Shown here one piece after another: positions 32,119 to 43,971 of a stretch of DNA of 64,000 nt. Location: contig NC_019877.2 of assembly GCF_002234675.1 (NCBI RefSeq), forward strand, positions 2,077,041 to 2,141,040. Direction: 5' to 3'. Every line of letters begins with the position of its first letter. Position 1 is the first letter of the stretch. This DNA comes from Oryzias latipes. Taxonomy: Eukaryota; Chordata; Actinopteri; Beloniformes; Adrianichthyidae. The notes under the pieces were generated by a model, which worked only from the letters and a program-made list of their open reading frames with translations, did not search any database and was not told the origin of the DNA. A program made the position numbers and the translations under genes.

Positions 32119-34294
32119 AAAAACCTTTTACCGGGTCGGGGTCTCCGCTGAGGCCATCGGCGGTTTCCCCGGCCGGTTGGCTGCCTCGGTCCCGTCGAGG
32201 CCTGACCAGAGCTCTTCTAGGGCCGGCGTTTGGGGGTGGGGGCCTGGGCTTGCTCCGGGGGGGGCCGGCGCTTTCTGGCTCCTCTCCCTCTGTGTGGGGT
32301 GGGTGGTGCTGGGCCTGGGGTGTCGGCGCCTCCGGGGGTGGGGCCCCTGGGCTGGGTGGGCCTGGCCCCCTTGCTGGGGGGGGGGGCGGGGGACAGCTGT
32401 TTGACCACCGGGGGACAGTCTACCAGCTGTCCCCAACTTACCCCCTTCCTCATATAACCTCATAATAGGGTGAGGGGGTGGGGGGATTAGCCTGCGATGA
32501 GCCTTGGGGGGGGGGGTTTACTAGGCAGTGGCCCCCCCTCCTATGGTTTCCGTATGGAGTGGGCCCCCCCTCTTTCGGTTTTATTTGCACCTTAGACATG
32601 TAGGGCCCTTGGTAGGGGGGGTGCTTGGACATCACTGCCAGCAAGCAGCAGATGTCCTCCTAGCACCCTACCCGCCAATTTTAACCGCACCTTAGACATT
32701 TAGGGCCCCTTGGTGGGGAGGGTGAGGGGACATCACTGTGAGTAATCAGGAGATGTCCCCTTAGTGCCCTACCCGCCAATTTTAACTGCACCCCCCTTAG
32801 TACACACACCCCTCCCCCCTCAATATATACATCCCAACATAAACACACACACATGCACACACACACCCTCTTAAACACACATATACGCACACACATTTTG
32901 CAAGGAAGGTGGGACCTAGGACCATCTGTCCCCTGCCTCTTCCCTGGTGGGGGGTACGGGCCCCTTTGGAGCGGCGGCCGTGTCCCCGGGGTGCCGGCTT
33001 CCTGGGCCCGGCGGTGCTCTCTCCGCGCGGTGGGGGGGTTCACATTACATCTGAGCCGGGGGTGTTGGTGTCCCTGGGGGGTGGGTTCTGGTCCTTGCTC
33101 CTGAGCGCTGGGCCCCGCCTAACTTCCAACTGTGGCCGAGCCTGGTCGGGCCATATTTACAACACCCCTTGTGGGCCCTCTTTTTTCCCCGGGGTTCCCC
33201 CCTCCTGGGCGGGGGCGGCGGGCCCCTGCCTTGCTCCTCCCTGGACCAACCGTGGGCCGGGCGGATGGCTGCCTGGAGTGCGGGGCGGGTCTCCCTTGGG
33301 GGGTCCTGGCTCGTACCTGGGGTTGGGGCGGGGGGATGCCCGGAACTCCTGGGTGGTGGTGGGGTGCTCATCTGGGGCTGTGGGCGTCCCTCTCCGGTGG
33401 GGCCCTGCGTTGGGCTCTCCCGGCGCGGCGGGGGGGCTGTTCTCCTGGTTGGGCCGGGGCGGCCCTCTCTTTCCCTCTGTGCCTCCCTGCTCTCTGGCTC
33501 TGGGGGGCCTTGCGGCGGTCCTGCTGGCCCTGGCCTGGGTGGCGGGCTTGGTCGCCCGGGCGGCGGTTGTTCCCTGCCGGTTTCCGTGTGGCGTGGGGGG
33601 GATTCCGGCTGCCGCTGCTGCTGCGGTGGGGGTCTTGGGGTGGGGATGGCTGGGCGCTCTCCTTCCTTCTTTACACATTCCACCATCCATATTAGAAGAA
33701 CATGAGCACTCACCTGAGCACGGGTGTTGGCTCACCTTTGCACTGGCGGTTTGCGTGACTGAATGACTGAAATGTTTCACACTAGTTGGTTTTAAGGCAT
33801 AAGTATGCGTGTGAGCACTATCTGTTTTGTGTACATGTCGACAGATGGACATTTTTGCAACTAGCAGGTGTGTTTGACACTTGGGTGTGTGTGTGGACAG
33901 GCTCCGCCCTTTTTGTACTGCATTTGAGCCTTACCATGGTGATTAACAACCAGTAAACTTGTTGCTCTATGCTGCTTCATGGTCTTATCCCCCTTCCCCT
34001 CCTACTATCACCCTCCTTCCCCCCCTCTTTCTAACGTCCCTCTCTCTTCTTCCCCTCTTTCCTTTTCCGTCCGGTCCAACACCAAAGATCTTCAAACATG
34101 TTTGAAATTAATAAAGTTTGGCCTCAATTACAAAAGGGGTTTATTCAGACATACCTCTGGTTTGTCTGAAGATTAATAACCCCTCTTGTTAAAATAAAAT
34201 ATGTCCAACACAAGAGGCCCTCAGCTCTCATCTGTTTGCCCAGCTGTTGGACAGGACAAGGTTAAAAAAAAAAAAAAAAAAAAAACCTTTTACC
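32119..34294 (+). mobile_element. 5'-truncated L1-like retrotransposon 3' end, copy 1, with 14-bp TSD
   Basis: Insert 32133-34280 ends in a run of about 20 A and is flanked by the direct repeat AAAAACCTTTTACC (32119-32132 and 34281-34294), the signature of target-primed LINE integration. The body is a very G/C-rich strand-asymmetric sequence with CA-rich stretches and an AT-rich last 400 bp. Nearly the same sequence lies at 61269-63417, where it follows a fragment that looks like the last codons of an L1 ORF2. The long ORFs across the GC-rich part exist in several frames of both strands and are composition artefacts. Confidence 0.8.
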
Positions 34295-34713
34295 CACAGA
34301 GGGAAAAACAGATTTTTTAGACTTTAATTTGAAATAAATACTTGCAAAATATGGTTTAAAATTGTTATTTTTTTACCACTTAAGGTGGATTTGTAGTATT
34401 TATTAGGACAAAAGCAGACAGAGTAAAGCATGACTGTTGTCGATGTAAACTAGCATGTTGATCCAAAGGATAAAAAAAAGAAAAGAAAATTGGCATGACA
34501 AAATGATCTAAAAATCTTACAATAGAAGCACAGATTGATGGGAATTGAGGTAAACAAAAGTGTTGTTCTTTCCTCTCCTGCACCTTAAATTTAGGGTGCT
34601 CCCCTTTACTCCTCCACCTGGAGCTCCTCCTCTCCATCATGCAGGAGGTGTGATCCTCCATCACCTCCTCTCTGTCTCTGGAGGGAACCAAACTGATGCT
34701 CAAAGAATCAGAG

Positions 34714-36019
34714 ATGTCAGACCAGGACTCCCCCTTGCCAGCGGACGCCCAGCTGCCCCTGACGTCCCCCCGCACCCCCCTGCAGATCTCTTTCCCCTTC
34801 CTCAGGGAGGGCAGCCGCGTCTGGGAGCGGGAGAGGAAACCGCCACAGCCTGGCGAGCCGCTGAGCCCACTCCCCACCAAACGCACGCGCACATACTCAG
34901 CGTGAGTACGAACCCGAGGTGACCCCCCCACCCAATACTCTTGGAAAAAAATAAGTCCAAACTCTTCAAATGTGAAAAAATTTTCTTTGCTAATGGGGTT
35001 AAAAAATGGTCTTACCCAGAATTCTCATTTATGATTTCTCAAATTAAATTTGCAATTGAAAAATGTTCTTGATAAGATTATTTTTCTTGTACGACAGAAA
35101 ATAAGACAATTTTTACTTGAAAAAAATGTATTTTTGCTCTCTTAAGATTCCAAGGAACAAACTAGTGTTTTCAGATACAGTATGTTTGACTTCAAATGTG
35201 TATTAACTCATCTAGAGGGAAAAAAGTTATTTTAATTATTATTAATGGAAGTATAAGTTTAAAAATATATATATACCTGGCAAAAAGATGACCAGTCACA
35301 TCTAATCACAGTTTAAAAACTGCTGTGTTCACAATTCTTAGGTTAGAAATAATTTAATCTAACACACCAAAAACAGGAAAATGTGCTTAAAGTTTTCTGA
35401 TTGAACTTCTGGGTTTGTTGCACAACTTCCAAATTGAAGACAAATCCAAACAATTTAAAAAACAGAACAAATGTAAAGTGTTGTGGGAATGTTTTTCAAT
35501 AAATGTATATTTTTTAATCATACCTTTGCACTCAAAAACAGATAAAACTGTGTGTGTTGTTGTGTGTGTGCAGGACTGTGCGTGCCAGATCAGGTCCTGT
35601 ATTTAAGGGGGTTTGCAAGAACTTCTCCAGATCTCAGGGTCATGGGTTCCTGCGTCCCTCCCACGGGGGGGAGGACATCTTTGTTCACATCTCTGAGTAA
35701 GTGGAACAAGTTCCTCAACACTATCTGTAACGTAAACCTACTTCCAATTCTCCTTCTGGTCTCTCAATAATGTGTCAATATTATAACAAAATAATAACCA
35801 TGAAACAACGAAAATTTTTCTGAGCTTGGTCTAAAATTATTTGGGAAATGTTTCAGCATTGAAGGGGAGTATGTGCCTGTGGAAGGAGACGAGGTCACCT
35901 ACAAGGTGTGTCCCATCCCTCCCAAGAACCGGAAGTTCCAGGCGGTGGAGGTGGTGATCACTCACCTGAAGCCCGGCACTAAGCACGAGACCTGGTCGGG
36001 TCAAGTCATCAGCTCCTAA
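34714..36019 (+). CDS. csdc2: Cold shock domain-containing protein C2 (PIPPin)
   Basis: Single-stranded RNA-binding cold-shock protein; in mammals it is brain-enriched and binds 3' UTRs of histone H1 and H3.3 mRNAs. Exons 34714-34901, 35574-35696 and 35857-36019 give 157 aa (human 153). Visible blocks: N-terminal [14 protein letters not shown] and [12 protein letters not shown]; cold-shock RNP1-like FSRSQGHGF and RNP2 EDIFVHISD; then [29 protein letters not shown] and C-terminal [11 protein letters not shown]. An in-frame ATG at 34696 would add six residues, but it has a poor context, whereas 34714 has G at -3 and gives a family-like start, so I chose 34714. RNP1 has SQGHGF in place of the usual KGFGF, as in other CSDC2 proteins. 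Orientation matches human synteny. Confidence 0.97.
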
Positions 36020-36215
36020 AGGAGCATCTGTGGCAGCTGCAACGGCAGATGGGGATGTAGGTCCGATTGGATTTGTGAAAACAGAAGAAAGCCTGGAATG
36101 TGTTTATTTGAATGTCTAAATGTCAGCGCTGAGTTCTGAACACAGACGTTTTTGGAAAGTGGAACTGAACTGTGGGATGCAACTGCAACTTTGCTGATTT
36201 TTGGGGAAGAAATGT

Positions 36216-36682
36216 TTAAGCCTTAGTCACATGCCCCCATGCAGGGGTTGACTCGCATGGATGCTGTAGGTTCTTGGCTTGTCTGGGCTCGTGGAAGGTC
36301 GTTCGGAGCGCAGGTGTGTTCTTTACAGGGAAGCTGCGCTCGAAGCTGCTGAAGTTTTCAGCTGCACGACGTCGCCGCAGTGATGAACGTTCTTCTGCTT
36401 CGGACTCATCAGAAGTCCTGAAAAAGGACATGTCAATGAGAAACTGCCAACAAATCTAAAAATCTAAAAAAAACAAAAGGAATTGTTGGTTTCATAAATG
36501 TCAAAATCCCTTACCAGATCGTCCCAGGATCCTTGCTTTTGTTTTTGCTGTCCTTTTTCAGCAGGTCGAGGCCATCGTTGATCTTCTTTATCAATTCATT
36601 GCGTTGGATGAAGTTGAAAAACGCATCCTGCGTCCTCCCCAGTGGGCTGGATGTACCGAAGCACTCTGGACACATTGTCCAC
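36216..36682 (-). CDS. Unidentified C-terminal exons (two) of a minus-strand gene
   Basis: Two exons fit by splice signals and phase: 36682-36515 (acceptor GTGTCCACAG, donor GTAAGG) and 36417-36216 (acceptor TGTCCTTTTTCAG). They give about 123 codons ending in a stop. The sequence is gene-like: a CPEC pair, then FFNFIQRNELIKKINDGLDL, a Lys-rich stretch, an acidic SDESEAEE run and LRRRR. I do not recognise the family; it does not look like PMM1, the human neighbour of CSDC2. Upstream exons would lie to the right, where transposons dominate. It may be a real tail-to-tail gene or a processed fragment. Confidence 0.35.
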
Positions 36683-36984
36683 CTGTGGACACAGAAGGGT
36701 CAATAGTGGTTTTTAATCAATAAAAGAGACAGTGGAAGGAACTTTTTCTGTTTTTTAAAAAAGTTTAAAAAGTTTAAGTTTAAGTTTAAAAATTTTCACT
36801 TCTCTGAAAGACGTCTTTATATATTTCCAGTATGAATTTTCACTGGTGTGTGTCCTTGAAAGACGGAAAAACTAGACAAAGCAAAGGTAAGAGAGCGTAG
36901 GGGACCCTCAAATCAGCCTAAGGGCGTGGGAGGGTTATAAAAAAAAATAATTGGACCGCTGCAGAGCACCTCATGTTATTGTTC

Positions 36985-38290
36985 ACCTGGGGTCCCTCAA
37001 ACTGCTAAATCCTCCACTGTATATGCCACATTTGATGGACGCTTGTGCAAGTGGCTTGCCATCGGCTTCAATGGTGGGTTTCCACAGCTTCATGGAGTTT
37101 CTAATGAAGGCTCTTAGGCCGCCTTTACACTGCATTGTTCAAGTGACCCAATTCCGATTTTTTCCTCTCATGTGGCACAGATCGGATATGATAGGTGAAT
37201 GTGTAAGCAGGACAAAAGCGCATGGATTCCGTTTTTCTCAGATCGGATACAGGCCTCTCTCATATGTGGAAATAAATCGGATACGAATCGGATACGTGCA
37301 TTTGCGTGTGCCATGTAAGCAGACAAATCGGATATTCCCCAGTAAATGAGAGTCGTACGTCAGTGACGTCAACTCAGGACACCACCAACTGAGATCACAT
37401 GACTTATTAAGGTGCTTTTGTGCTGATGTTGCTGTCAGCGTGTTACCTTTCAGCCTCAGGCTTCAGACCGTAGTTGGAAACCGCTGTTATGTCCGGTCCA
37501 GACGCAAACGGTAACTAATGGAGCGGGACACCGTTGCTATGGAACAGCAGTCTAGAAGCCGTTTATTTCTTTGGGGGGCGTGTATGATGGGGACCATGTG
37601 TGTGTGTGAGCGCGCGCACGCGTGCTTGCGTGTGTGTGTGTGTAAGGAGAGAGCCCCCCTCTCTCCTGTGAGCGCGGATTGGGGGACTGTCGGAGAACCG
37701 TAAATTAAAAGAAGGTGTCTCCCCCAAAAGTTTTGGAGTCTTTCTTAACAAACTCTGGAGGCTGAGGGTTCAGAACGGAAAAGAGAACCCCGAGGAAATC
37801 TCCCGTGTGTTTCTGATTACGGTCGGAAAAGAGAAGTCATCGCGCAGGAAAGGTTCAACACTTGGATCAAACTGTTAGTACAGCACGTCTGCAAACACTT
37901 CCTCATTCAAAACTCGGAGAGAGCACATAAGACGGCCGAACACCCCCCCCCTTTTTCCTCCTCCATGCGTCCCCTCAGAAGCGCCCAAGGCAACGCCTCC
38001 TTCCGTCGCCGCCTTGCCTCCATGACAACCGCAATCACAAAAGTCCGAAAGAGGTCTGCGGAATGCGGAAATACTGCTACGTAGTCCTCAGAATGTCTAC
38101 GTTTGATAGTTTCAGCATTGTATAGTGTAAATGCAAAAATCAGATACGGGTCACTTTTAAAAGATGATGTAAGCGGATCGTCAAAAAATTCGGATATAGT
38201 CAGTAAATCGGATATGAGCATCAAGACCTGCAGTGTAAAGCCGGCCTTAGAGCCCTGTTGATGTATAGCTCCAAGTGTGACCGAATGCCC
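36985..38290 (-). pseudogene. R4/Dong (Rex6-like) LINE reverse transcriptase fragment, split by an MITE
   Basis: On the minus strand, the sequence left of the MITE (37113-36985) and right of it (38290-38247) joins, once the MITE and one TTA are left out, into one frame. The readable pieces are HLELYINRAL on one side and RNSMKLWKPTIEADGKPLAQ then KCGIY on the other. This resembles the RT segment just before the QGD(A)LSPLLF box of R4/Dong LINEs, from memory. A TGA lies just upstream and the frame degrades after KCGIY, so it is a relic. Confidence 0.5.
37114..38249. mobile_element. Harbinger-like non-autonomous DNA transposon
   Basis: Ends GGCCGCCTTTACACTGC (left) and, read inward from the right, GGCCGGCTTTACACTGC form TIRs at 37117 and 38246. 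They are flanked by TTA on both sides (37114-37116, 38247-38249), the TWA duplication of PIF/Harbinger elements. The interior of 1.13 kb has repeated AATCGGATA/TCGGATATG words near both ends, a GT/GCGC microsatellite at about 37599-37642 and no transposase frame. Confidence 0.7.
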
Positions 38291-39410
38291 ACTCACATTG
38301 GCACGGCAAGGGGGATCTCCAATCCAACCTCTTCACCGTGAGTACCTACTCGAGTCTCCAATAAACACAAACACGCCACCTGTTAATATAAATACAATTT
38401 AAAATGCTGCAAATTCAAATGCTAAAAACTTTAGTAAAAAGGTCCACATATCAAGATCACCTCCCATGGCCAAACCATAGAACCAGAGTCTAGTCTCCCA
38501 CAGCTGCCATCAGCCTCATGGGCCAATCACAGCTCAACAGACAGGTGGTCATGAAAGTTAGCTTGTGGTGCACCAAGAGGGAGAAACTACCACCCATAGC
38601 CCCGTCTGTCACATTCTACGCCCCCCTTTTTGTATTCAGGCCCCACGGATAAAAAACAAACCAACAACAAATCTACCTACTTAACACCATGGTCGAAAAA
38701 CAAGACCAGCTACCTGGGAGTTCGCAGCCCCATCTGCCCGATTTAGCACTGATGCTGGGAGATGATGCAAGTTTCTATGTCGTCCTGCCGTGGCGTGAAG
38801 ACCTCCTTCTGCGTCAGCCCCAGTGGGTATACAGGAGCTTGGAAAGGTTGTGTACGATGGACCCACTCTTCCTGAGGTGTAGCATTATCCACAAGGTCAA
38901 TTTGAAGGGGGGTTTGTATGTAAGATGGTTCAGGTCGACCTCCACTAGGGTCAAGCATGACCCTGGTTGTCCTCCTCAATACTAGATGGACTTCTGGTTA
39001 CTTGAGGCCCTTCCTGCATGTGAATGTGCATGGAAGCTCTGAGGCTAGATCCACATCCACATTGAATGTGTGTGTGTGTGTCTGTGGAGGGGGGTATCTG
39101 ACCTCCAGGGTTAACTTTGGCTAAGCTGCATTTGATGTGTGTATTGAGGGTGGACACTTTTCTTGAAATAGAAGAAAGCACAATACTTGCTGTTGTATTG
39201 TAAGGAGAGAAGTGTGTTATGGAAAATATGGCTTTAATTGCGTGTTTGTGTGTGTACGTCTTGGCAGGTCAGTGTGTGGTGTGGCTTTTCTGACTCTCAC
39301 AGTTCAAAAAATGTTGCTCTTTGTGTCAAACTTGTTTGCCACCCCTGTTCTATGCATTTTTTTTAAATTCTGTCTCACTCTTTGTGATTCATGATGAGAT
39401 GCCTGATTTG
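38291..39410. other. Unassigned, transposon-derived sequence left of the Gypsy element
   Basis: No gene is supported. On the minus strand a purine run (AAAAAGGGGGGCG) precedes TGTGACAGACGG near 38605-38640, which could be a polypurine tract/LTR edge of an unidentified element. A TG repeat lies at about 39069-39082. The last 40 bases before 39415 read, on the minus strand, as the continuation of the L1 ORF2 fragment found at 50 kb (YLQIRHLI across the Gypsy insertion). Confidence 0.35.
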
Positions 39411-39414
39411 TAGA

Positions 39415-39768
39415 TGTAGGACAGGTGACTCCTGTGACCACAGGGTGGCAGCACTGTCGAGACTAGCCCTTGTGCTCAAATGAGTGGGCCAGATGGGACA
39501 CCGTAGTTCGGTTGGGGTTTTGCTGGGTTAGCGCCATTTTGTCTTCAGTTTCCTTGTGCATATTCTGAAGCTGCCTGACTGCTGAGTGGATGTCAAGTTC
39601 TAATTAAAACAAAAGGAGTTTGTGGTTCAGTCACAATCCTGAATCCAGCATCCAGTGTCCTGTGGTTCTCTCTTCGTCACTCCACCACCATACAACATCA
39701 ATAAAAACACAACGCAGAGGGATGGCGTCGAGGGGCCGGAAGCAGACTTGCTGATGCTGAGGGTTACA
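39415..39768 (+). repeat. 5' LTR of the Gypsy-type element
   Basis: 354 bp, TG...CA ends, contains AATAAA (about 39700) within AT-rich sequence. It is identical to the 3' LTR except for two transitions, C/T within TTTTGTCTTCAG and A/G within GTGCATATTCTG. That is about 0.6 % divergence and a young insertion. Confidence 0.92.
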
Positions 39769-39772
39769 TCTT

Positions 39773-39790
39773 TGGTGCCGTGACCCGGAT
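39773..39790 (+). promoter_or_regulatory. Primer-binding site, tRNA-His type
   Basis: TGGTGCCGTGACCCGGAT begins 4 nt after the LTR. It is complementary to the 3' end of vertebrate tRNA-His (ending in CACGGCACCA) with one mismatch in 18. Confidence 0.65.
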
Positions 39791-40262
39791 TGTGACAGTC
39801 TCTTGGACCCTGCAGACTCTGATTTTAGATAGGCATCCACTTACAAAACGGGTATCCTTTATTCTCAAGAAGTGGAGTGTAAGTGATTGAGTTCTCCTGT
39901 TTCTGATATATAGTGAAAAAAAAAAAATCAGTGTCATTATTTTAATTCTAAGCTAAATGAAACCTGATGTATTTTTTTTTTCTCTCCCTTTTCTTTAAAA
40001 GTGTGCTACCTATTAGTTTTCAAGATTATGTCTTATGCAGCTACTTGGTTTAACTTGGAGACATTTTGAACAAGTGGGTTATTGCTGGACTGTTATATGG
40101 TTTTGATTTGAATCGTGACTGAATTTTATTTTTTTCTGTTGAATTTGACTTTATTTTTACATTGCCTACCCTCATACCGTGGGCTATAAAGTATAACTAG
40201 TCCCACGTCCAGTTCCAAATACACTCCTAGCATTCAGAACGGACAATTTTTTTTTTGCATGT

Positions 40263-42207
40263 GTGCATAATAGCGGCAGGCAGAATAAGATGTTAAGCGA
40301 GTACATAGACACTCCACTAAACCTGGGGATGTCTCCAGGTGCACCTGCACACAGCTGTCCTCCTCAGGGTCCAGCACTAAGCCACTCTCATGAACTTGAT
40401 GAGATCAAAGTTATTCCCTGCAGTGATGGGAGAATGGCAGAACACAACACAGCAAGCCAACAGCCAGTAGTGAGACCAAAGCAGCTCTATGACACCACCC
40501 GTTATACCAGCCCCCACTCGCAGCTCTTGGGTTTTGAGTCCCAGCCTCATAGACACCCCCTGGGGCAAGACCCAGAGTCATGGCTAAGCTTGCAGCCCCC
40601 TGTGCTCTCACCATATTACACTACACCAGCCCCTCCGGCCCAAGTCAGCATTCCTCAGCCAATGGCTCCGCCTAGAGACATTCGGCACCCCATGCCACAA
40701 CAAGCGCCAACTGTGCCAGAGCTCCCCATACATCCCCAAGCTGTCTCCCACCTCAGCCCTCCGCTCACTCCAAGGCAACAGGGGTACATGGGGTACTCCC
40801 AATCCTGCACCGTGCCCTATGCTCCTGCACTGAACCACCATCACCCACCAGCTGATGTCACCGCAAATGGCACTCCACCTACAGGATGTGTCTCCCAGAT
40901 GCCCACACTGCCGTCACCTATTTTTTACTCTCAAGGCCCTTCAACTGCTGCCTTACCTCCAACCATGGGTGCATTGGAATCCAGCCTGACTCTGTCAACC
41001 CCTATAAACCTGAAGACCACATCCCATAACCACACTGCTACCGCAATCCATCCCCAACACACTATGCCATCCAAACTACCACCACAGGTGGCTCCCCCAT
41101 CTCATTCCACCAACCCATTACTGGCCTCATATGCACCTAATCCCCCATTAAGAAACTACGGGACTACTCCAAACCCAAGCACTGCACAGATGACATATGG
41201 TGGATTTATGCAGACACACCAGGTGAGAAATGTCCAAGTTTTTACGGGCCATACAGATAGCAAAATGCTGGTTGATGATTGGATACGGGATATGCAGTAC
41301 CTTCTGGATGCAATTGAATTACCAGCACACCTCCGCTTTTCAACTATGGTGAGGCACCTGAGTGGAGAAGCTCGGAAACTGGTTTTGAACCTGCCCTCTT
41401 CTGAACAGACACCAGAAAAAGCCTTTGAGGAACTGCGGGCGGAATATGGTGATGCTCAGGGCTCCTTGGATCCATTAGCTGACTTCTATGAGCGCACCCA
41501 AAGGCCTGGGGAATCTGCCTGCTCATATGCAATTGCCCTTGAATCCATCCTGGGCTCGGTAGAAGAAAGTCAAAGAAGGAGCAGGCCCTTCCCAGATCGC
41601 GACAGCAACCCGACAATTTCTGAGGGGACTCTGTGATGAAGAGGTGTTTGCTAGAATTGACCCCATGAAGCCTAGGCTCTTAAGCTTCAGAGAGTTGCAA
41701 GTTGAGCTGCGAGATCTGGCAAGAGAATCCAAAAAGTTCCACTCCCAGCCCAAGTCAAAGAAACCAGGTGCACAGGTTCAATTTGCAGCGGAGTATAGCA
41801 CAAATGTCAAAGCTGAAAGAGCTAAACCATCCTCTGAGCTATCAGCACTGACAGAACTGGTGCAAAAGTTAGCCAATAATCAAGAGGAAAATATGGCCAA
41901 ATTATCAAGACTTGAGGCAAGAATTGCTGGTCCTCCTCTGAGCCTCCCATCATGGCCCCAGTCCCCCCCTGCTCCTTCGCCAAGACCTCGCCCACCCGCC
42001 CCTCCTTACTCCACCCCACCCATGACGAACACTGAAAAAAATCAGAGTTTCGTATGTTATCGATGTGGTAAGCAGGGACATATAGCTCGTGTATGCAAAG
42101 CAGCGTTCCCCAGCCCCTGCCCTAATCCTACCTGGGCTCAGCAGCCGCAGCCATCAACCCTTGCTGAAGAGGCTGCCATGCCACCATCACAGGCTTTAAA
42201 CTCTTAG
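40263..42207 (+). pseudogene. Gypsy gag (frameshifted): Pro-rich N-terminus, capsid, CCHC knuckle
   Basis: The first frame, 40263-41636, has about 310 residues rich in Pro, Gln and His. It is followed by a Retrotrans_gag/PNMA-like capsid segment (VDDWIRDMQYLLDAIELP, LSGEARKLVLNLP, FYERTQRPGE). The capsid frame breaks near 41560-41580 and resumes in the frame of 41644-42207, which ends with the knuckle CYRCGKQGHIARVCK at about 42056-42100 and a Pro-rich tail, stopping at TAG 42205. A one-base shift is the simplest explanation. Capsid and nucleocapsid of a Gypsy-type particle; the long Pro-rich leader is unusual but seen in some fish elements. Confidence 0.8.
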
Positions 42208-42288
42208 AGCCCGTGGAAGTGGGGGTAGCAGCAAAGTTCCCCACAGCAGGAGGGAGAAGCTTATGATGGAGGAGAAGGACCATCTCTG

Positions 42289-43182
42289 GTGGGCCCACGG
42301 AATGAGGGTGAAGTGGAAGTCAGTGGTACGAAGTGTAAAGCGCTCATTGACTCTGGCTCACAAGTGACTAGCATCACGCATACGTTCTGGTGTAGCCATC
42401 CTACCCTCAAAGAACAACAGCTGCAAGCTTCCAAGATACCAATTGAAGGTGCTGGAGGCCAGACGGTGCCTTACTATGGCGTGGTACATATAAACTTGAA
42501 ACTGTTAGGCCAAGACTACAAGATGGTGCCTGCTTTTGTTGTTCCAGATTCTGTGTACCATTCAACAGTCCCCCTGCTGATAGGCACAAATGTGCTGCGG
42601 GCTGCTAAACATGATCTCCAAGTCACTCATGGGCAGCAGTTCCTCCATCAAATCAAGGAACACTATCCTGAGTGGTATACAGCCCTGTTGCAACTTGGGG
42701 ATGCCATCCAGGGCAACATGGATGGCCTGGTGGGCCCTGCTGTGTACACAGGCCAGAAGGTTTTAATTCCGGGAGGAAAAGAAGTTGACTTGTGGTGCAA
42801 AATTAAATCTGGCCCACAAAGAAAGACATTTACGGCTGTTATTGAAGGCCATCCATTTCTGCATCTCCCCTCAAACCTCCTGGTCGCAAAGGTACTTGCC
42901 GATGTTAACAAAGGCTGTGCCCCAGTCCGCGTCATGAACCTTTCTGAGCGAGCTGTGACTATCATGCTTCACATAAAACTGGCCAATGTATTCCTGGTCC
43001 GCAATGTGGTGGAGTTTGCAGGTGACAAGCAGGAGGAGGGTGAAGGACAACAGGAAGATGGTGCGTGTCTGAGTTTTGGCCAGGTGGTGAAAGGTGCTGG
43101 TGTCAATCTGACTGAAGCAGCTGTGGAGAATGAACAACAGCGCTCCCTTCTGCTGGAGCTTGTGGAGAAGAATGCAGGTTGA
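42289..43182 (+). pseudogene. Gypsy aspartic protease region, ending at the RT deletion
   Basis: The frame has the retroviral-type protease motif CKALIDSGSQVTS (catalytic Asp in DSG, residues about 18-28) and the downstream hydrophobic PLLIGTNVL flap/ILG-like box. About 190 further residues without RT motifs follow, then TGA at 43180. Directly after the stop the sequence continues with the conserved segment that normally precedes the integrase zinc finger. No YXDD box, no RNase H motifs, so roughly 2 kb of pol is missing. Confidence 0.8.
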
Positions 43183-43341
43183 GGTTGGTAATAAAAGATG
43201 GAATTCTGTACCGGAACATAGAGGACACTCACAGAGGTGCAGTCCACCAGCTCGTTTTGCCTGAGCAACTTCGAAATTCAGTCAAAACTGCTCTTCATGA
43301 TGACTCGGGGCATCTGGGATTTGAGAGAACGCTGCAGATCA
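43183..43341 (+). pseudogene. Gypsy integrase N-terminal zinc-binding domain, part 1
   Basis: Encodes DGILYRNIED and then the HHCC histidines in LHDDSGHLGFERTL. It is interrupted at GATCA (43337-43341), the LINE target duplication. The Cys half (WCEQCERCC) lies after the LINE at 47922 onward. Confidence 0.8.
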
Positions 43342-43971
43342 AATCAAATCAAATCAAACTTTATTTATAAAGCACTTTTCATATATAAATATAACACAAA
43401 GTGCTTTACATTAAAACACAACAAAATATAAAAACAAGCATTGACGATTTAAAAATAAATAAAATAAAAATAAATAAATAAATGGGGCCCACCTCCCCGT
43501 ACCTAGCCCCTCACTCCTTTCACACCTCCCACCCCCTAAGTGATGGCAAAGGACAATGAGAAATAGGCTGAGCACAAAAAGAGGATGCTGGAAACGCTAA
43601 TAATTGGAACCTCCCCCTCCGTGAACAGCCGCATAGACAGCCAAATGCAGCTTCACAGGCGGGGACCGCTCCACCACAGCTAAGTGGTGATGCAGGTCCC
43701 CATCTAGAGCTGCAGTGGCTGAACAGCAGCCGACCCAGAAGGAGGGGTTCCAGCTGAGGAAGCACCGGAAATAAAAATGAATAAAAATGAGAATAAACGA
43801 GTAAAAATATTGATAAAAACAATAAAACATTAAGCTAAGGTAAATTAAAATAACGCGTTAAAATCAGATTCAAGTTCATAAAACAAGATAAAATGGATAG
43901 ATAAATAAATAAAATAAAAAGTACATATAAATAAATAAATAACTGAATAAATACATAAAAGTAGTAAAAAA

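Noticed and set aside
32909-33766. Long open frames in several frames and both strands of the GC-rich repeat, also at 60759-62878
   Set aside because: They coincide in up to six frames, are Gly/Pro/Trp or Pro/Arg repeats and lie in L1-like 3' UTR copies. Low stop density from base composition explains them.
36216-36682. PMM1 C-terminal exons, expected from human synteny
   Set aside because: The translated sequence does not resemble phosphomannomutase, including its conserved C-terminus.
38689-38985. 98-codon plus-strand frame and antisense frame 38743-38979
   Set aside because: No recognisable domain, no splice support, and it sits among transposon remnants.
39773-39790. Possible tRNA gene fragment
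   Set aside because: It is 18 nt starting TGG right after an LTR, so it is a primer-binding site, not a tRNA gene.
40263-43182. Host gene of PNMA/Arc type domesticated from gag
   Set aside because: Flanking LTRs, primer site, target duplication, frameshift and linked protease/integrase show an ordinary retrotransposon copy.
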